Source: CAIWHR01 sp963713275
Lineage (GTDB): Bacteria; Pseudomonadota; Gammaproteobacteria; Burkholderiales; Casimicrobiaceae
DNA: 64,000 nucleotides
NCBI GenBank assembly: GCA_963713275.1
Contig: CAVQLG010000022.1
Span: 14,113-78,112, forward strand
Direction: 5' to 3'
Below the pieces are notes generated by a model. That model did not search any database. It saw only the letters and a program-made list of their open reading frames with translations, and was not told the DNA's origin. Both the position numbers and the translations under genes were made by a program. Position 1 is the stretch's first letter; every line of letters begins with the position of its first letter. Below are positions 26,957 to 41,896 of this stretch, piece by piece.

Positions 26957-28279
26957 CTAGTCGCGGCGGCAGGCTTCCTCGACCGCCGCCACGGTGCGGG
27001 GTGTGGCCGCCGTCAGGTTCTCGCTGCCGGACGCCGTGACCAGGAGGTCGTCCTCGATCCGCACGCCGATGTCCCAGAACGCCTCGGGCACGGTGTCGGC
27101 GGCACGGATGTAGGCTCCCGGCTCGACCGTGAGCACCATGCCGGGCGCGAGCCGAATCGACGCGCCGCGCGCCTGGTAGAGCCCCGCATCGTGCACATCC
27201 ATGCCCAACCAGTGCCCGGCGCGGTGCATGTAGAACTGCTTGTAGCTGCCGGATTCGAGCACTTCGTCCAGCGTGCCACGCAGGAGCCCGAGATCGACGA
27301 ACCCCTGCGCCAGCACCCTTTCCGCGGCCTTGTGGTAGTCGTGGAACTCGACCCCCGGCTGCACCGCCTCGATGCACGCGGCCTGCGCCGCCAGCACCAG
27401 TTCGTAGACGTCCCTCTGCGGCCCGCTGAACCTGCCGTTCACCGGAAAGGTGCGGGTGATGTCCGAGGCGTAGCCCTGGTACTCGCAGCCGGCGTCGATC
27501 AGCAGCAGCTCGCCGTCGCGCAGCTCCCGGTTATTGTCGCGGTAGTGCAGCACGCAGGCGTTGGGCCCGCCGGCGACGATCGACGGATACGCGACCGCCT
27601 GTGCGCCGGCGGAAAGGAACTCGTGCACCAACTCGGCCTCGACCTGGTACTCGAACCAGCCGGGGCGCGCCGCGGCCATCGCGCGCCGGTGCGCTGCCGA
27701 GGAGATCGCCGCGGCGCGGCGCATCAGGGACTGCTCGTGGGCGTCCTTGACAAGACGCATCGCGTCGAGCGATTGCCGCACGTCGACGATGTGCTCCGGC
27801 GGGACGACGCCGGTGCGGGCGCGCCCGCGTACCTCGTTGATGAGATCGGTGACCTTGCGGTCCCACGCCGCGAGCAGCCCCAGCGGCGTGTACAACGCGG
27901 GGCGGTCGGCGACGAGGTCGGCGAGCACGCTGTCCATCTTGCCCAACGGATGCGCGGCGTCGAAGCCGAAGATCTCGCAGGCAGCGTCGGGCCCGCAGCG
28001 AGGACCGTCCCAGATCTCGCGCTCGGGATTCTTCTCGCGGCAGAACAGAAGGTGACGGTCGCCTGATTCGTCCGCGACCAGTGCGAGGACGGCGTCGGGT
28101 TCCGGGAAGCCCGAAAGGTAGTAGAAGTAGCTGTCGTGGCGATAGGGGAAGTGCGAATCGCGGCTGCGCGGCACCTCGGGCGCCGTGGGCACGAGCGCCA
28201 GACCGCCGCCCGTGTGGGTCCGCATGTGCTTGAGCAGGGCGGCGCGGCGGCGGCGGTAGATCGCGGAGTTGGGGTCCAT
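26957..28279 (-). CDS. pepP: Xaa-Pro aminopeptidase (aminopeptidase P)
   Basis: 440 residues, matching PepP. It removes N-terminal residues preceding proline. The N-terminal creatinase-like domain contains DSHFPYRHDSYFYYLSGFPEPDAV. The C-terminal pita-bread domain holds the two-metal ligands: Asp in LLIDAGCEYQGYASDITRTF, His in HRAGHWLGMDVHD, Glu in VLTVEPGAY and Glu in GVRIEDDLLVT. It is the first gene of the leftward pepP-ubiH pair and is divergent from the folate gene at 28363. Confidence 0.97.
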   Translation of the reverse strand: MDPNSAIYRRRRAALLKHMRTHTGGGLALVPTAPEVPRSRDSHFPYRHDSYFYYLSGFPEPDAVLALVADESGDRHLLFCREKNPEREIWDGPRCGPDAACEIFGFDAAHPLGKMDSVLADLVADRPALYTPLGLLAAWDRKVTDLINEVRGRARTGVVPPEHIVDVRQSLDAMRLVKDAHEQSLMRRAAAISSAAHRRAMAAARPGWFEYQVEAELVHEFLSAGAQAVAYPSIVAGGPNACVLHYRDNNRELRDGELLLIDAGCEYQGYASDITRTFPVNGRFSGPQRDVYELVLAAQAACIEAVQPGVEFHDYHKAAERVLAQGFVDLGLLRGTLDEVLESGSYKQFYMHRAGHWLGMDVHDAGLYQARGASIRLAPGMVLTVEPGAYIRAADTVPEAFWDIGVRIEDDLLVTASGSENLTAATPRTVAAVEEACRRD

Positions 28280-28362
28280 CGGCGGCGCCTCATCGAAGCG
28301 CCAATTATAGGCGCAGCCGCGGCGCGCTCCTGCCGCGCACCGGCATTTGCTAACATCGATCG

Positions 28363-29007
28363 ATGCCCCCCGGTGGATCGTCGCGGCCGGCGTCGACGGG
28401 TCGCGCCCTGCGCGAAGCCAAGTTCGCGCTGCGCGCGCGCTGCCTCGCCCAGCGCGACGCGCTGCCGGAGCGCGTCCACGCCGCCGCCTCGGCTGCGATC
28501 GTCGCCGGGATCGCGAGGCTTGCCTGCTGGAAGGACGCCCCCTCGGTGCTGCTGACGCTGCCCTTCCGCAGCGAGTGGGACTCGCGGCCGCTGCTCGAAG
28601 CCGCGCTTGCCGCGGGCAAGCGCGTGGCGCTGCCGCGGGTCAACGCGCGGACGCGGACGCTGGAACTGCACGCGATTCGCGACCTCGACGCCGACGTCGC
28701 GCCGGGACACCAGCGGATTCCCGAGCCGCTGCCGTCCTGCCCGGGAGTGGCTCCGGACGAGATCTGCTGGGTCCTGGTGCCCGGTGTCGCCTTCGACGCG
28801 CGGGGCGCGCGGCTGGGCTACGGCGGCGGTTATTACGATCGCCTGCTGCCGCTCCTGCGCCCCGCGGTGCCGCGCGTGGCCGGCGCCTTCGAGCTGCAAG
28901 TCGTCGCCGCGGTACCCTTCGCCGTGCACGACGCGCGGATCGATCGCGTCGTCACCGAAGCGAGAACGATCCACTGCGTGCGGGCGATCGATGGGAGCCC
29001 TGCTTGA
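28363..29007 (+). CDS. fthC: 5-formyltetrahydrofolate cyclo-ligase
   Basis: 214 residues. It converts 5-formyl-THF to 5,10-methenyl-THF with ATP. The N-terminal REAKFALRARCLAQRDAL region and the C-terminal phosphate-binding loop DARGARLGYGGGYYDRLL are the family signatures, with VLVPGVAFD before it. In many proteobacteria 6S RNA precedes this gene, but the 83 bases to pepP here are too short for it. The position next to pepP fits the usual proteobacterial zapA/pepP/fthC region, though no zapA is present. Confidence 0.93.
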   Translation: MPPGGSSRPASTGRALREAKFALRARCLAQRDALPERVHAAASAAIVAGIARLACWKDAPSVLLTLPFRSEWDSRPLLEAALAAGKRVALPRVNARTRTLELHAIRDLDADVAPGHQRIPEPLPSCPGVAPDEICWVLVPGVAFDARGARLGYGGGYYDRLLPLLRPAVPRVAGAFELQVVAAVPFAVHDARIDRVVTEARTIHCVRAIDGSPA

Positions 29008-29240
29008 CTCCAACGCCGACGCGTGAGTGAGCGCCTGCGCATCCGTCGACGCCAAGCGCCCCGGGAGCGGCGTGAGCGGCATTCGAGAACCGTTTCCGCC
29101 GGGCGCCAACCTCGGCCGGGTGGGTTCGCCGTGCGAATCTCGCGCGGCGCCGATGCGCGAAACCCGGACCCCGCATACAATTGGGCGAGCAAAACGCTCG
29201 GGTATGGGTCCCGCGCGTTGCGAAACTGGAGGAGCCGGCG

Positions 29241-31895
<2,655 letters not shown>

Positions 31896-31908
31896 GAGGG
31901 GCCCCGCC

Positions 31909-33219
31909 ATGAGCACGATCGAAGTCAAGGTTCCCGACATCGGCGACTTCAAGGACGTCCCGGTCATCGAGGTCTTCGTCAAGCCCGGCGACGTCGTCAA
32001 GGCCGACGACCCGCTGATCACCCTGGAGTCCGACAAGGCGACGATGGAAGTGCCTTCGCCGGCCGCCGGCACCGTGCGCGAGCTCAAGGTCAGGCTGGGC
32101 GACAAGGTGGCCGAGGGGGTGGTGATCCTCACGCTCGACACGGCCGCTGCGGCCGCAGCGAGCGCAGGGGCCGCGAGCGTGCCCGCCCCGGCGGCGGCAG
32201 TCGCGGCGCCGGCGGTCCCGCGCGCCGCAGCCGCTGCGCCCGCAACGCCTGCCCCGCCGGCGCCCGTCGCAGCTGCGACGGACGTTGCGGATCCCGCGTC
32301 GTTCAAGGCTGCGCACGCCTCGCCCTCGGTGCGCAAGTTCGCGCGCACGCTGGGTGTCGATCTCGCGCGGGTCAGGGGCACCGGGCCCAAGGGCCGCGTG
32401 CTCGAGGAGGATGTCAAGGGGTACGTCAAGGAGGTGATGAGCGGCGCGGCAGCCCCCGCCGGCGGCGCGATCACCGGCGGCGGCGCGCTCAACCTCCTGC
32501 CCTGGCCCGCCGTCGACTTCGCGAAATTCGGTCCGGTCGAGCCGCGGCCGCTGTCGCGGATCAGGAAGATCTCCGGCGCCAACCTCGCCCGCAACTGGGT
32601 GATGATCCCGCACGTCACGCAGTTCGACGAGGCCGACATCACCGATCTCGAGGCGTTCCGCGTCGCGCAGAACAAGGAGCACGAGCCGTCCGGCGCCAAG
32701 CTCACGATGCTCGCGTTCCTGGTCAAGGCGAGCGTCGCGGCGCTGGCGAAGTTTCCCGAGTTCAACGCGTCGATCGACGGCGACAGCCTGGTGCTGAAGC
32801 GGTACTTCCACATCGGTTTCGCCGCCGACACGCCGAACGGCCTCGTCGTGCCGGTGCTGAAGAACGCCGACCAGAAAGGCGTGCTGCAGATCGCAAGGGA
32901 GATGGGCGAACTCTCGGCAAGAGCGCGCGAGGGCAAGCTCGGCCCGGCCGACATGCAGGGCGGCTGCTTCACGATCTCGTCGCTGGGCGGCATCGGCGGC
33001 ACGGCGTTCACGCCGATCATCAACGCCCCCGAGGTCGCGATCCTCGGGGTGTCGAAGAGCACGCTGAAGCCGGTCTGGGACGGCAAGGCGTTCGTGCCGC
33101 GGCTGCGGGTGCCGCTGTCGCTGTCCTACGACCACCGCGTGATCGACGGCGCGTCGGCAGCGCGCTTCACCGCGTATCTGTGCACGTTGCTCGCCGACCT
33201 GCGGCGGGTGATGCTCTAA
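31909..33219 (+). CDS. aceF: Pyruvate dehydrogenase E2, dihydrolipoamide acetyltransferase
   Basis: 436 residues. Domains in order: one lipoyl domain (residues 1-75, lysine in ESDKATMEVPSP), an Ala/Pro linker, a peripheral-subunit-binding domain (about 135-170, ASPSVRKFARTLGVDLARVRGTG) and the catalytic core ending in SLSYDHRVIDGASAARF with the HxxxDG motif. It transfers the acetyl group to CoA at the core of the complex. Only one lipoyl domain is present, where some proteobacteria have two or three. Its lipoyl-coding DNA is nearly identical to that of lpdA downstream. Confidence 0.97.
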   Translation: MSTIEVKVPDIGDFKDVPVIEVFVKPGDVVKADDPLITLESDKATMEVPSPAAGTVRELKVRLGDKVAEGVVILTLDTAAAAAASAGAASVPAPAAAVAAPAVPRAAAAAPATPAPPAPVAAATDVADPASFKAAHASPSVRKFARTLGVDLARVRGTGPKGRVLEEDVKGYVKEVMSGAAAPAGGAITGGGALNLLPWPAVDFAKFGPVEPRPLSRIRKISGANLARNWVMIPHVTQFDEADITDLEAFRVAQNKEHEPSGAKLTMLAFLVKASVAALAKFPEFNASIDGDSLVLKRYFHIGFAADTPNGLVVPVLKNADQKGVLQIAREMGELSARAREGKLGPADMQGGCFTISSLGGIGGTAFTPIINAPEVAILGVSKSTLKPVWDGKAFVPRLRVPLSLSYDHRVIDGASAARFTAYLCTLLADLRRVML

Positions 33220-33237
33220 CCACCGACCGAGGCCGAC

Positions 33238-35059
<1,822 letters not shown>

Positions 35060-35241
35060 GCGCCGCGCCGGCCGCGGCGGGAGTCCGGCCCGTCGGTCTG
35101 CAGGAATCGCGACGTGCTACGCTGCTCCCGTTCGCGCCCTCCGGGCATTGGACTTGTTCACTCCGAAGGCGCGCGCATCTACGACCACCAGAGCACGCTG
35201 GCCGCAGCGAGGGCAGCGCGGAAGAGGGCGAAAGTCGAGCC

Positions 35242-36414
35242 ATGAAGCGTCTGACCCTGCGCAACATCGGCCCGATCAAGGAAGCCGACCTGCGTTTCGG
35301 CGACTTGACCGTTCTCGTCGGCCCCCAGGCCACCGGAAAGAGCATCAGCCTGCAATGGCTGAAGCTGCTGAACGACACCGGGCTGATCCAGCACCAGATG
35401 AAGACCTATGGGCTGGATTACGGCGGCAGCCTGCCGCAGTTCCTGGACGTGTATTTCGGCGAAGGCATGCGGTCCATCTGGCACGAGGACAGCAAGGTCC
35501 AAATTGACGGCAAGGCGCTCAACGCGGAATGGCGGATTGGCCGTCAGCAACCCGCCAAAGACGAGTCCGCATTCTTCATCCCCGCGCAGCGCGTGATTGC
35601 CCTGACCAATGGCTGGCCTCGACCGTTTCAGGGCTACAGCGTGGGCGACCCCTATACCGTGCGCGCCTTCAGCGAACGCTTGCGCCTGCTGATGGAGCGG
35701 GAATTCACGGGCAGCGGTCCGTTGTTTCCGAAGCCAAACCGTCTGAAAAGCGACTACCGAACGCTCCTGCAGCAGAGCGTGTTCGGCGGCTTCGCGCTGT
35801 CGGTCGACCTCGTGCAGGCCCAGAAACGCCTGGTGCTCAAGGCGGCCGACAAACCGCTGCCCTATATGGTCTGGTCGGCCGGGCAGCGCGAGTTCGTGCC
35901 GCTGCTGCTCGGACTCTACTGGCTGATGCCGCCGGCCAAGGTGGCTCGTCGCGAGAAGATCGAATGGGTAGTCATCGAGGAACTGGAGATGGGACTGCAC
36001 CCCCGCGCCATTTCCGTCGTGCTGCTGCTGGTGCTGGAGCTGATGTCGCGCGGCTACAAGGTGTGCCTCTCCACTCATTCGCCGCAGGTGCTGGAACTGG
36101 TCTGGGCGTTGGCTGCGCTGGGCGAGCACAACGGGAGCGCGGACGATCTGCTCGACCTGTTCGACGTACGCCACAGCAGCGCGCTGCGCAAAATGGCCAG
36201 GACTGCCGTCGGCAAGACCGCGAAGGTCTATTACTTCGATCCGGCGGGTGTCGCCAAGGACATCACCGATCTCGACCCGGCCTCGGCCGAAGCACAGGAG
36301 GCGAGCTGGGGCGGCCTGCTCGAATTCAGCACGCGGGCCAACGAGACCGTGGCCAAGGCCGTCGCGAATTCCCCGGGTTTCGCGTCCGGCGAGCTATTTG
36401 CGGAGGAGCGATGA
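35242..36414 (+). CDS. AAA/OLD-like ATPase, first gene of an unrecognised two-gene cassette
   Basis: 390 residues. It begins MKRLTLRNIGPIKEADLRFGDLTVLVG, with Walker A GPQATGKS at about residues 30-37. The ABC-like signature region is WSAGQREFVPLLLGL. Walker B with paired acids is WVVIEELEMGLHP and the His switch is LSTHSPQVLELVW. These place it with SMC/RecF/OLD-type ATPases used in DNA repair and phage defence. No nuclease (TOPRIM) domain is visible in the protein itself. Its stop overlaps the next start (ATGA), so the two products are made together. It interrupts the space between lpdA and a sugar transporter. I do not recognise a named system, and a defence role is inference. Confidence 0.8.
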   Translation: MKRLTLRNIGPIKEADLRFGDLTVLVGPQATGKSISLQWLKLLNDTGLIQHQMKTYGLDYGGSLPQFLDVYFGEGMRSIWHEDSKVQIDGKALNAEWRIGRQQPAKDESAFFIPAQRVIALTNGWPRPFQGYSVGDPYTVRAFSERLRLLMEREFTGSGPLFPKPNRLKSDYRTLLQQSVFGGFALSVDLVQAQKRLVLKAADKPLPYMVWSAGQREFVPLLLGLYWLMPPAKVARREKIEWVVIEELEMGLHPRAISVVLLLVLELMSRGYKVCLSTHSPQVLELVWALAALGEHNGSADDLLDLFDVRHSSALRKMARTAVGKTAKVYYFDPAGVAKDITDLDPASAEAQEASWGGLLEFSTRANETVAKAVANSPGFASGELFAEER

Positions 36415-36857
36415 GCTTCCGCGAAGATGTCGACGCTACCCCCCACCTGGCCGGCGCGTTGCGCAAGGGGCTCGGCGCCCTCTCGGAGCCCGACCGCGGG
36501 CGCATGACGGTGCCGGTTGGGCGCAGCCTGCTCGGTAGCGTGAACCTGGATGCCGCCCTGGAGTCCGCCCTGCCTCATGCCGCGCGTTGGGACTACCTGG
36601 TCGGCCAAAGGAGCGGGGATGAGGACCGTGCCTACTGGATCGAGGTGCACCCCGCTTCGAGCACGGGCGACATTTGCGCGGTGAAGACGAAGCTGACCTG
36701 GCTGGTTACATGGATGCGCACGACGCCGCTGATCGCCTATCCGCGGCAGTTCGTCTGGATTGCGAGCGGGAAGTCGGCGTTCAACAGCCGCCACCCAAGG
36801 GTTCGTGCGCTCGCCAGCCGGGGCTTGCGCTTCGTTGGCAGCCACCTCACCCTCTGA
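36411..36857 (+). CDS. Uncharacterised 148-residue partner of the OLD-like ATPase
   Basis: Starts four bases inside the ATPase stop, so it is translationally coupled. It has no signal peptide or membrane segment. The N-terminal half is helical. The second half shows RWDYLVG, then YWIEVHPASS about 15 residues on, then VKTKLTWLVTWM and FVWIASGKSAF. An Asp followed by a Glu on a central strand and a Lys on the next helix is compatible with a degenerate restriction-nuclease-like (PD-(D/E)xK) core, but the usual ExK is ExH here, so this is speculative. No homologue is recognised. It may be the effector or regulator of the ATPase. Confidence 0.7.
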   Translation: MSFREDVDATPHLAGALRKGLGALSEPDRGRMTVPVGRSLLGSVNLDAALESALPHAARWDYLVGQRSGDEDRAYWIEVHPASSTGDICAVKTKLTWLVTWMRTTPLIAYPRQFVWIASGKSAFNSRHPRVRALASRGLRFVGSHLTL

Positions 36858-36909
36858 TGCCCGCGGCTGCGCGCCCCCCGCCTTTGGCGCAGCTCCGGCG
36901 AGGCTGGGG

Positions 36910-37731
36910 TCAGCCTTTCACCGCCCCCGCGGTCAGCCCGCTGATCACCTGCCGCGCCGCGAGGAAGGTGAAGATCAGCGGCGGCATCGCGATCAGCGTC
37001 GCCAGCGCCATCAGCTTGCCCCACTCGACGCCGATGTCGGTGACGAAGAGCGACGCCGCGACCGGCAGCGTCCGCGTCGAGCGGTCGGTCAGCACCAGCG
37101 CCAGGATGAACTCGTTCCACGCGATGCGGAACGTGAAGATCGCGGCGGCGGCGAGGCCGGGGCGGATCAACGGCAGCACGATGCGCAGGAAGACCTTCCA
37201 CGGCCGGCAGCCGTCGATCGCCGCCGCCTCCTCGAGCTCGACCGGCACCTGCAACACGAAGCCGTAGAGCAGCCAGATCGTGAACGGCAGGTTGACGGCG
37301 ACGTAGAGCAGGATGAGTCCGGCGAGCGAATTGGTGAGCTTCCAGTCGCTCCAGATCATGAACACCGGCACCGCGATCACGGCGAGCGGCACCGTGCGCA
37401 GCATCAGCGTCGTGTAGGCGAGCGCCTTCCTGCCGGCGAACGAGAACCGCGCCATGCCATAGGCCGCCATGCACCCCAGCAGCAGCGTCGTCAGCGTGGC
37501 GACGATCCCGACGATCAGCGAGTTGACGAGATAGCGGCCGAAGGAGGCGTCGAAGAGCACGTCGCGGTAGTTCTCGAGCGTCGGCACGAAGAAGAACGAG
37601 AGCCCCGTGGTGAAGGTCTGCGCCTGGGTCTTGAACGAGGTCAGCACCATCACCGCGATCGGGCCGGCGCACAGCACGCCCAGGATCGCGAGGGCGCTGT
37701 AACGGGCGAAGCCGGCGCGCGCGGCGCTCAT
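36910..37731 (-). CDS. Carbohydrate ABC transporter permease (MalG/UgpE type)
   Basis: 273 residues, six predicted membrane helices. The EAA loop is VELEEAAAIDGCRPWKVFLRIVLPLIRPG, the site that docks on the ATPase. The N-terminal VMVLTSFKT and FVPTLENYRDVL are typical of the CUT1 family second permease. It is last in the leftward unit, and its ATG overlaps the stop of the preceding permease by four bases. Confidence 0.92.
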   Translation of the reverse strand: MSAARAGFARYSALAILGVLCAGPIAVMVLTSFKTQAQTFTTGLSFFFVPTLENYRDVLFDASFGRYLVNSLIVGIVATLTTLLLGCMAAYGMARFSFAGRKALAYTTLMLRTVPLAVIAVPVFMIWSDWKLTNSLAGLILLYVAVNLPFTIWLLYGFVLQVPVELEEAAAIDGCRPWKVFLRIVLPLIRPGLAAAAIFTFRIAWNEFILALVLTDRSTRTLPVAASLFVTDIGVEWGKLMALATLIAMPPLIFTFLAARQVISGLTAGAVKG

Positions 37732-38645
37732 CGGTCGTCCTCGTTGCTCTTGAGCGGATTGGACATCCGCAGCGCGAGCCAGGTCAGCACCATCACCACG
37801 ACCAGCAGCAGCACCGAGATCGCCGACGCGGCGCCGAGCTTCTGGCCGATGAACGCCGTCTTGTAGATGTGCAGCGACAGCACCTCGGTGGATTCCCCGG
37901 GCCCGCCGAAGGTCAGCACGTAGATGACCTCCAGCACCCGAAACGCGTCGATCAGCCGCATGACCAGCGTGATCGCGAGCACGTGCGCGATCATCGGCAG
38001 CTTGACCCGGGTGGTCACCGTCCACCAGCGCGCGCCGTCGATGCGCGCCGCCTCGAGCACGCTGCCGTCGACATTGGCGAGGCCGGCGACCACCATGATG
38101 AAGACGAACGGCGTCCACTGCCAGATGTCGGCGATGATGATCGCGGCGAACGCGAGCGACTCTTCCGCGAGCCAGCCCTTGGCCGCGAAGCCGAGCGCGA
38201 CCAGGACCGCGTTGATCAAGCCGAACTGGGCGTCGAACAGGTAGCGCCAGGTGAGACCCACGGCGATCGGCGCCACCATCATCGGCAGGATGAACAGCGA
38301 ACGGAAGAACGCCATCCCGCGCAGGTTGCTCTCGAGCGCGAGTGCGAGCCCGATGCCCAGCACCATCTCGGCGGTGACGCTCACGGCCGCGAACTTGAGC
38401 GTCGTCCACAGGCTGCGCCAGACCGACGGTTCGGTGAACGCGATCTGGAACGACGTCCAGCCGGCCCACTTCGCCTCCGACCACGGCGTACCCATGCTCC
38501 ACTCGTAGAACCCGAGGCGCACGGCGGACGCGACCGGGTACAGGCAGGCCACCGCCATGATCGCTGCCGCCGGAGCGATGAATAGCCAGGCTGTGCGGGT
38601 GTTGCTGGTCACGGCGAACGCCCCTTCCGTCTGTTCGCTGCGCAT
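37728..38645 (-). CDS. Carbohydrate ABC transporter permease (MalF/UgpA type)
   Basis: 305 residues, six hydrophobic helices beginning TAWLFIAPAAAIMAVACLYPVA. The EAA loop is DGSVLEAARIDGARWWTVTTRVKLP. VIYVLTFGGPGESTEVLSLHIYKTAF is the usual CUT1 periplasmic-loop signature. It pairs with the downstream permease. The start is the first ATG; a GTG eleven codons later (VTSNTRTAW) is also possible. Confidence 0.92.
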   Translation of the reverse strand: MRSEQTEGAFAVTSNTRTAWLFIAPAAAIMAVACLYPVASAVRLGFYEWSMGTPWSEAKWAGWTSFQIAFTEPSVWRSLWTTLKFAAVSVTAEMVLGIGLALALESNLRGMAFFRSLFILPMMVAPIAVGLTWRYLFDAQFGLINAVLVALGFAAKGWLAEESLAFAAIIIADIWQWTPFVFIMVVAGLANVDGSVLEAARIDGARWWTVTTRVKLPMIAHVLAITLVMRLIDAFRVLEVIYVLTFGGPGESTEVLSLHIYKTAFIGQKLGAASAISVLLLVVVMVLTWLALRMSNPLKSNEDDR

Positions 38646-38709
38646 CCTCGGTGGCGGCCCGGCGGCGGTGCGCGGCAGCCGCCGCGCATCGCCGGGGACC
38701 TGGCGCCCG

Positions 38710-40053
38710 TCAAGCCTTGACGTAGCCTCCGCGCTTCATGATCTCGGTCACCTTCGGCACCATGCCGTCGAGCGCCTCCTGCGGCGCCTTCTTTCCGGTG
38801 AGCGCCTCGGACACCGCGACGCCCAGCGCCTGGATGTTGATCTCGTCCCACTCGGCGATGATCGGGCGCCAGTCCGGGTCGACGTACTTGAGCTGCTCCT
38901 TGAGAATGGCGAAATCCGGATACTGCTTGAGGATGTCGGGGTCGTTCAGCGTCGACATGCGCTGGGCGTTGCCGCCGAGCTTCGTGACCCTGAGGTCCCC
39001 TTGCTTCGACGTGAGCCACTGCATCAGCAGGAACGCGGCGTCCTTGTTCTTGGCGTTCTTCGGGATCGCCAGCCCCAGGCCGCCGGATTGCGATGCGTAG
39101 CGAACGGCCTTCGGGTGCAGCGCGTAGCCCACCTTGTCGACGATCTTGGACTTGGCCGGGTCGTTGACCTGGCCCATGATCAGGATCGAGTCGAGGTACA
39201 TCGCCGCCTGGCCCTGCAGGAAGGCGTTGATCATCTCGCCCTGGCCGTAGCCGGGGATGCCCGTGGGACCGGTGTCGGAGATCTCCTTCAGCAGCTTGAG
39301 CGCGTCGACTCCGGGCGTCTGGTTGAAGACCGCATTCCAGTTCGCGTCGAACACGTGCCCGTCGAGCGGGTTGAGGTGCAGCAGCCACGCGTGCACGCAC
39401 TGGTGGCCCGCCTGGCCGCGCGAGGTGAGCGCGCCGATGTTCTCCTTGGCCTTGATCGGGGCCAGGAGTTTCTGCAGTTCGTCGTAGGTCTGCGGCGCCT
39501 TCAGGCCGTGCTTGGCGAAGATGTCCTTGCGATAGGCGAGGACCGAGGTCTCGGCGCCGTAGGGCAGCCCGTAGAGCTTCGCGCCCGGCCCGGGCAGGTA
39601 GCCCTTCGGCCCGCCGACGAGGCCCAGGTTCTCGAGGTAGCCCTTGACGATGTCGTCGATGTCGTACTTGGGATCGGCCAGCGCGGGGTTCTTGAGATAG
39701 GGCTCGAGCTCCACGATCAGGTTCTTCTTCACGTACTCGGTCTTCCACATGACGATGTAGCAGACCGCGTCGTAGTCACCCTGCGGCTTGGCCATCTCGA
39801 GCAGCTGCTTGTCCTTCATCCGCCCGATCGCGATCTTGTCGACCTCGACTTTGATTCCGGTTTCGGCGGTGAAATCCGGCAGGATCTTCGCCATCGCGTC
39901 GTACTGCGGGTGTGCCGGAACGCTCATCACGACCGTCTGCCCGCGGTACCTGGCAAAACGGTCCTGCGCCCGGACGCCGCGAATCAGCGGGAACTGCGCG
40001 GCCGCGAGGATGCCGGCGATGCCGCCGGCCTTGAGGACTTCACGTCGCTTCAT
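38710..40053 (-). CDS. Sugar ABC transporter substrate-binding protein, Tat-type signal
   Basis: 447 residues of the extracellular solute-binding family 1. The N-terminus MKRREVLKAGGIAGILAAA has a twin-arginine-like motif before a hydrophobic stretch, suggesting folded export, with cleavage near VRAQD. The mature domain contains DFTAETGIKVEV, YDAVCYIVMWK and GYGQGEMINAFLQGQAAMYLDS. It would bind the transported substrate in the periplasm. It lies between the ATPase and permease genes of one leftward unit. The ligand is not identifiable. Confidence 0.92.
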   Translation of the reverse strand: MKRREVLKAGGIAGILAAAQFPLIRGVRAQDRFARYRGQTVVMSVPAHPQYDAMAKILPDFTAETGIKVEVDKIAIGRMKDKQLLEMAKPQGDYDAVCYIVMWKTEYVKKNLIVELEPYLKNPALADPKYDIDDIVKGYLENLGLVGGPKGYLPGPGAKLYGLPYGAETSVLAYRKDIFAKHGLKAPQTYDELQKLLAPIKAKENIGALTSRGQAGHQCVHAWLLHLNPLDGHVFDANWNAVFNQTPGVDALKLLKEISDTGPTGIPGYGQGEMINAFLQGQAAMYLDSILIMGQVNDPAKSKIVDKVGYALHPKAVRYASQSGGLGLAIPKNAKNKDAAFLLMQWLTSKQGDLRVTKLGGNAQRMSTLNDPDILKQYPDFAILKEQLKYVDPDWRPIIAEWDEINIQALGVAVSEALTGKKAPQEALDGMVPKVTEIMKRGGYVKA

Positions 40054-40079
40054 GGTCTTCCTCCGTTGTGTGCGGTACG

Positions 40080-41155
<1,076 letters not shown>

Positions 41156-41159
<4 letters not shown>

Positions 41160-41896
41160 CGCCTGCCTCCGTCGCTCTTCCACCCCGCGCCATGGCGGGT
41201 CACGCCCCAGCCGATCGGCGCCCGCGCGTTGCCCGGCCGCGAGGGGTCGGGCCCCCAGATCGCCTGGTAAGTATCCAGCGCGCGCCCGGCCCGCTGCCAG
41301 CGCACGAAGGCGGCGCCCAGCAGCAGCCACCACGCGGCGATCGCCGCCGCCATCCAGCGCGGTGCGTCGGCGACCAGGAGACCCGTCGCGATCGCGGCGG
41401 CGGCGGCGGCCACGACGACCCAGCCCAGCGCCTTGTGGACGCGCTCGAAGACCACGCGCCACGACGTCATGTCGTAGTGGTCGCCGGCGAGCGCCGACGC
41501 GGTCGGACCGCCCTTGCTGCCGCGGGCGAAGCCGTGCGCCACCTGCCATGCGCCGGCGGCGACGACGAACCAGCCGAGCAGGTGGTGGGCCTCGGCGCCG
41601 GGGGTCGCCGCGCTGCGAGGAAAGACCCGCGCCAGCGCGACGAAGCCGAGCGCCACGCCGGTGATCTGCAGCGCACGGTGCGCGTGCCACCAGCGCTTGT
41701 CGTCGAGCTCGCGCGGCCAGTCCTGGCCGGGCGCGACCTTCCAGAACCGCGCCCACAGCACGCCCACCGGGATCAGCACGCCCCAGGAGAGCACCATCAG
41801 CCGCGCGTGCCAGGCAACGGGGGGGGCGATGACGTGGCCCGTCGCGCCGGACAGCGGGGAGAGCCACCATTCAAGCATGGGGTCGGGTCGCGCCAT
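41156..41896 (-). CDS. Cytochrome b561-like membrane protein
   Basis: 246 residues with about five membrane helices. Histidines spaced for haem ligation are visible in IAPPVAWHARLMVLSWG, WWHAHRALQITGVAL, GAEAHHLLGWFVV and FERVHKALGWVV, the layout of cytochrome b561/ferric-reductase-like domains. A membrane electron-transfer role, perhaps re-oxidising a dehydrogenase partner, is inferred. It is embedded in the leftward transporter unit, overlapping the upstream lactonase gene by 26 bases and the ATPase gene by four. A redox membrane protein in a sugar-uptake operon is uncommon. Confidence 0.8.

Noticed and set aside
28280..28362. 6S RNA expected upstream of the folate cyclo-ligase
   Set aside because: The gap is about 80 bases, too short for 6S RNA, and shows no long imperfect hairpin.
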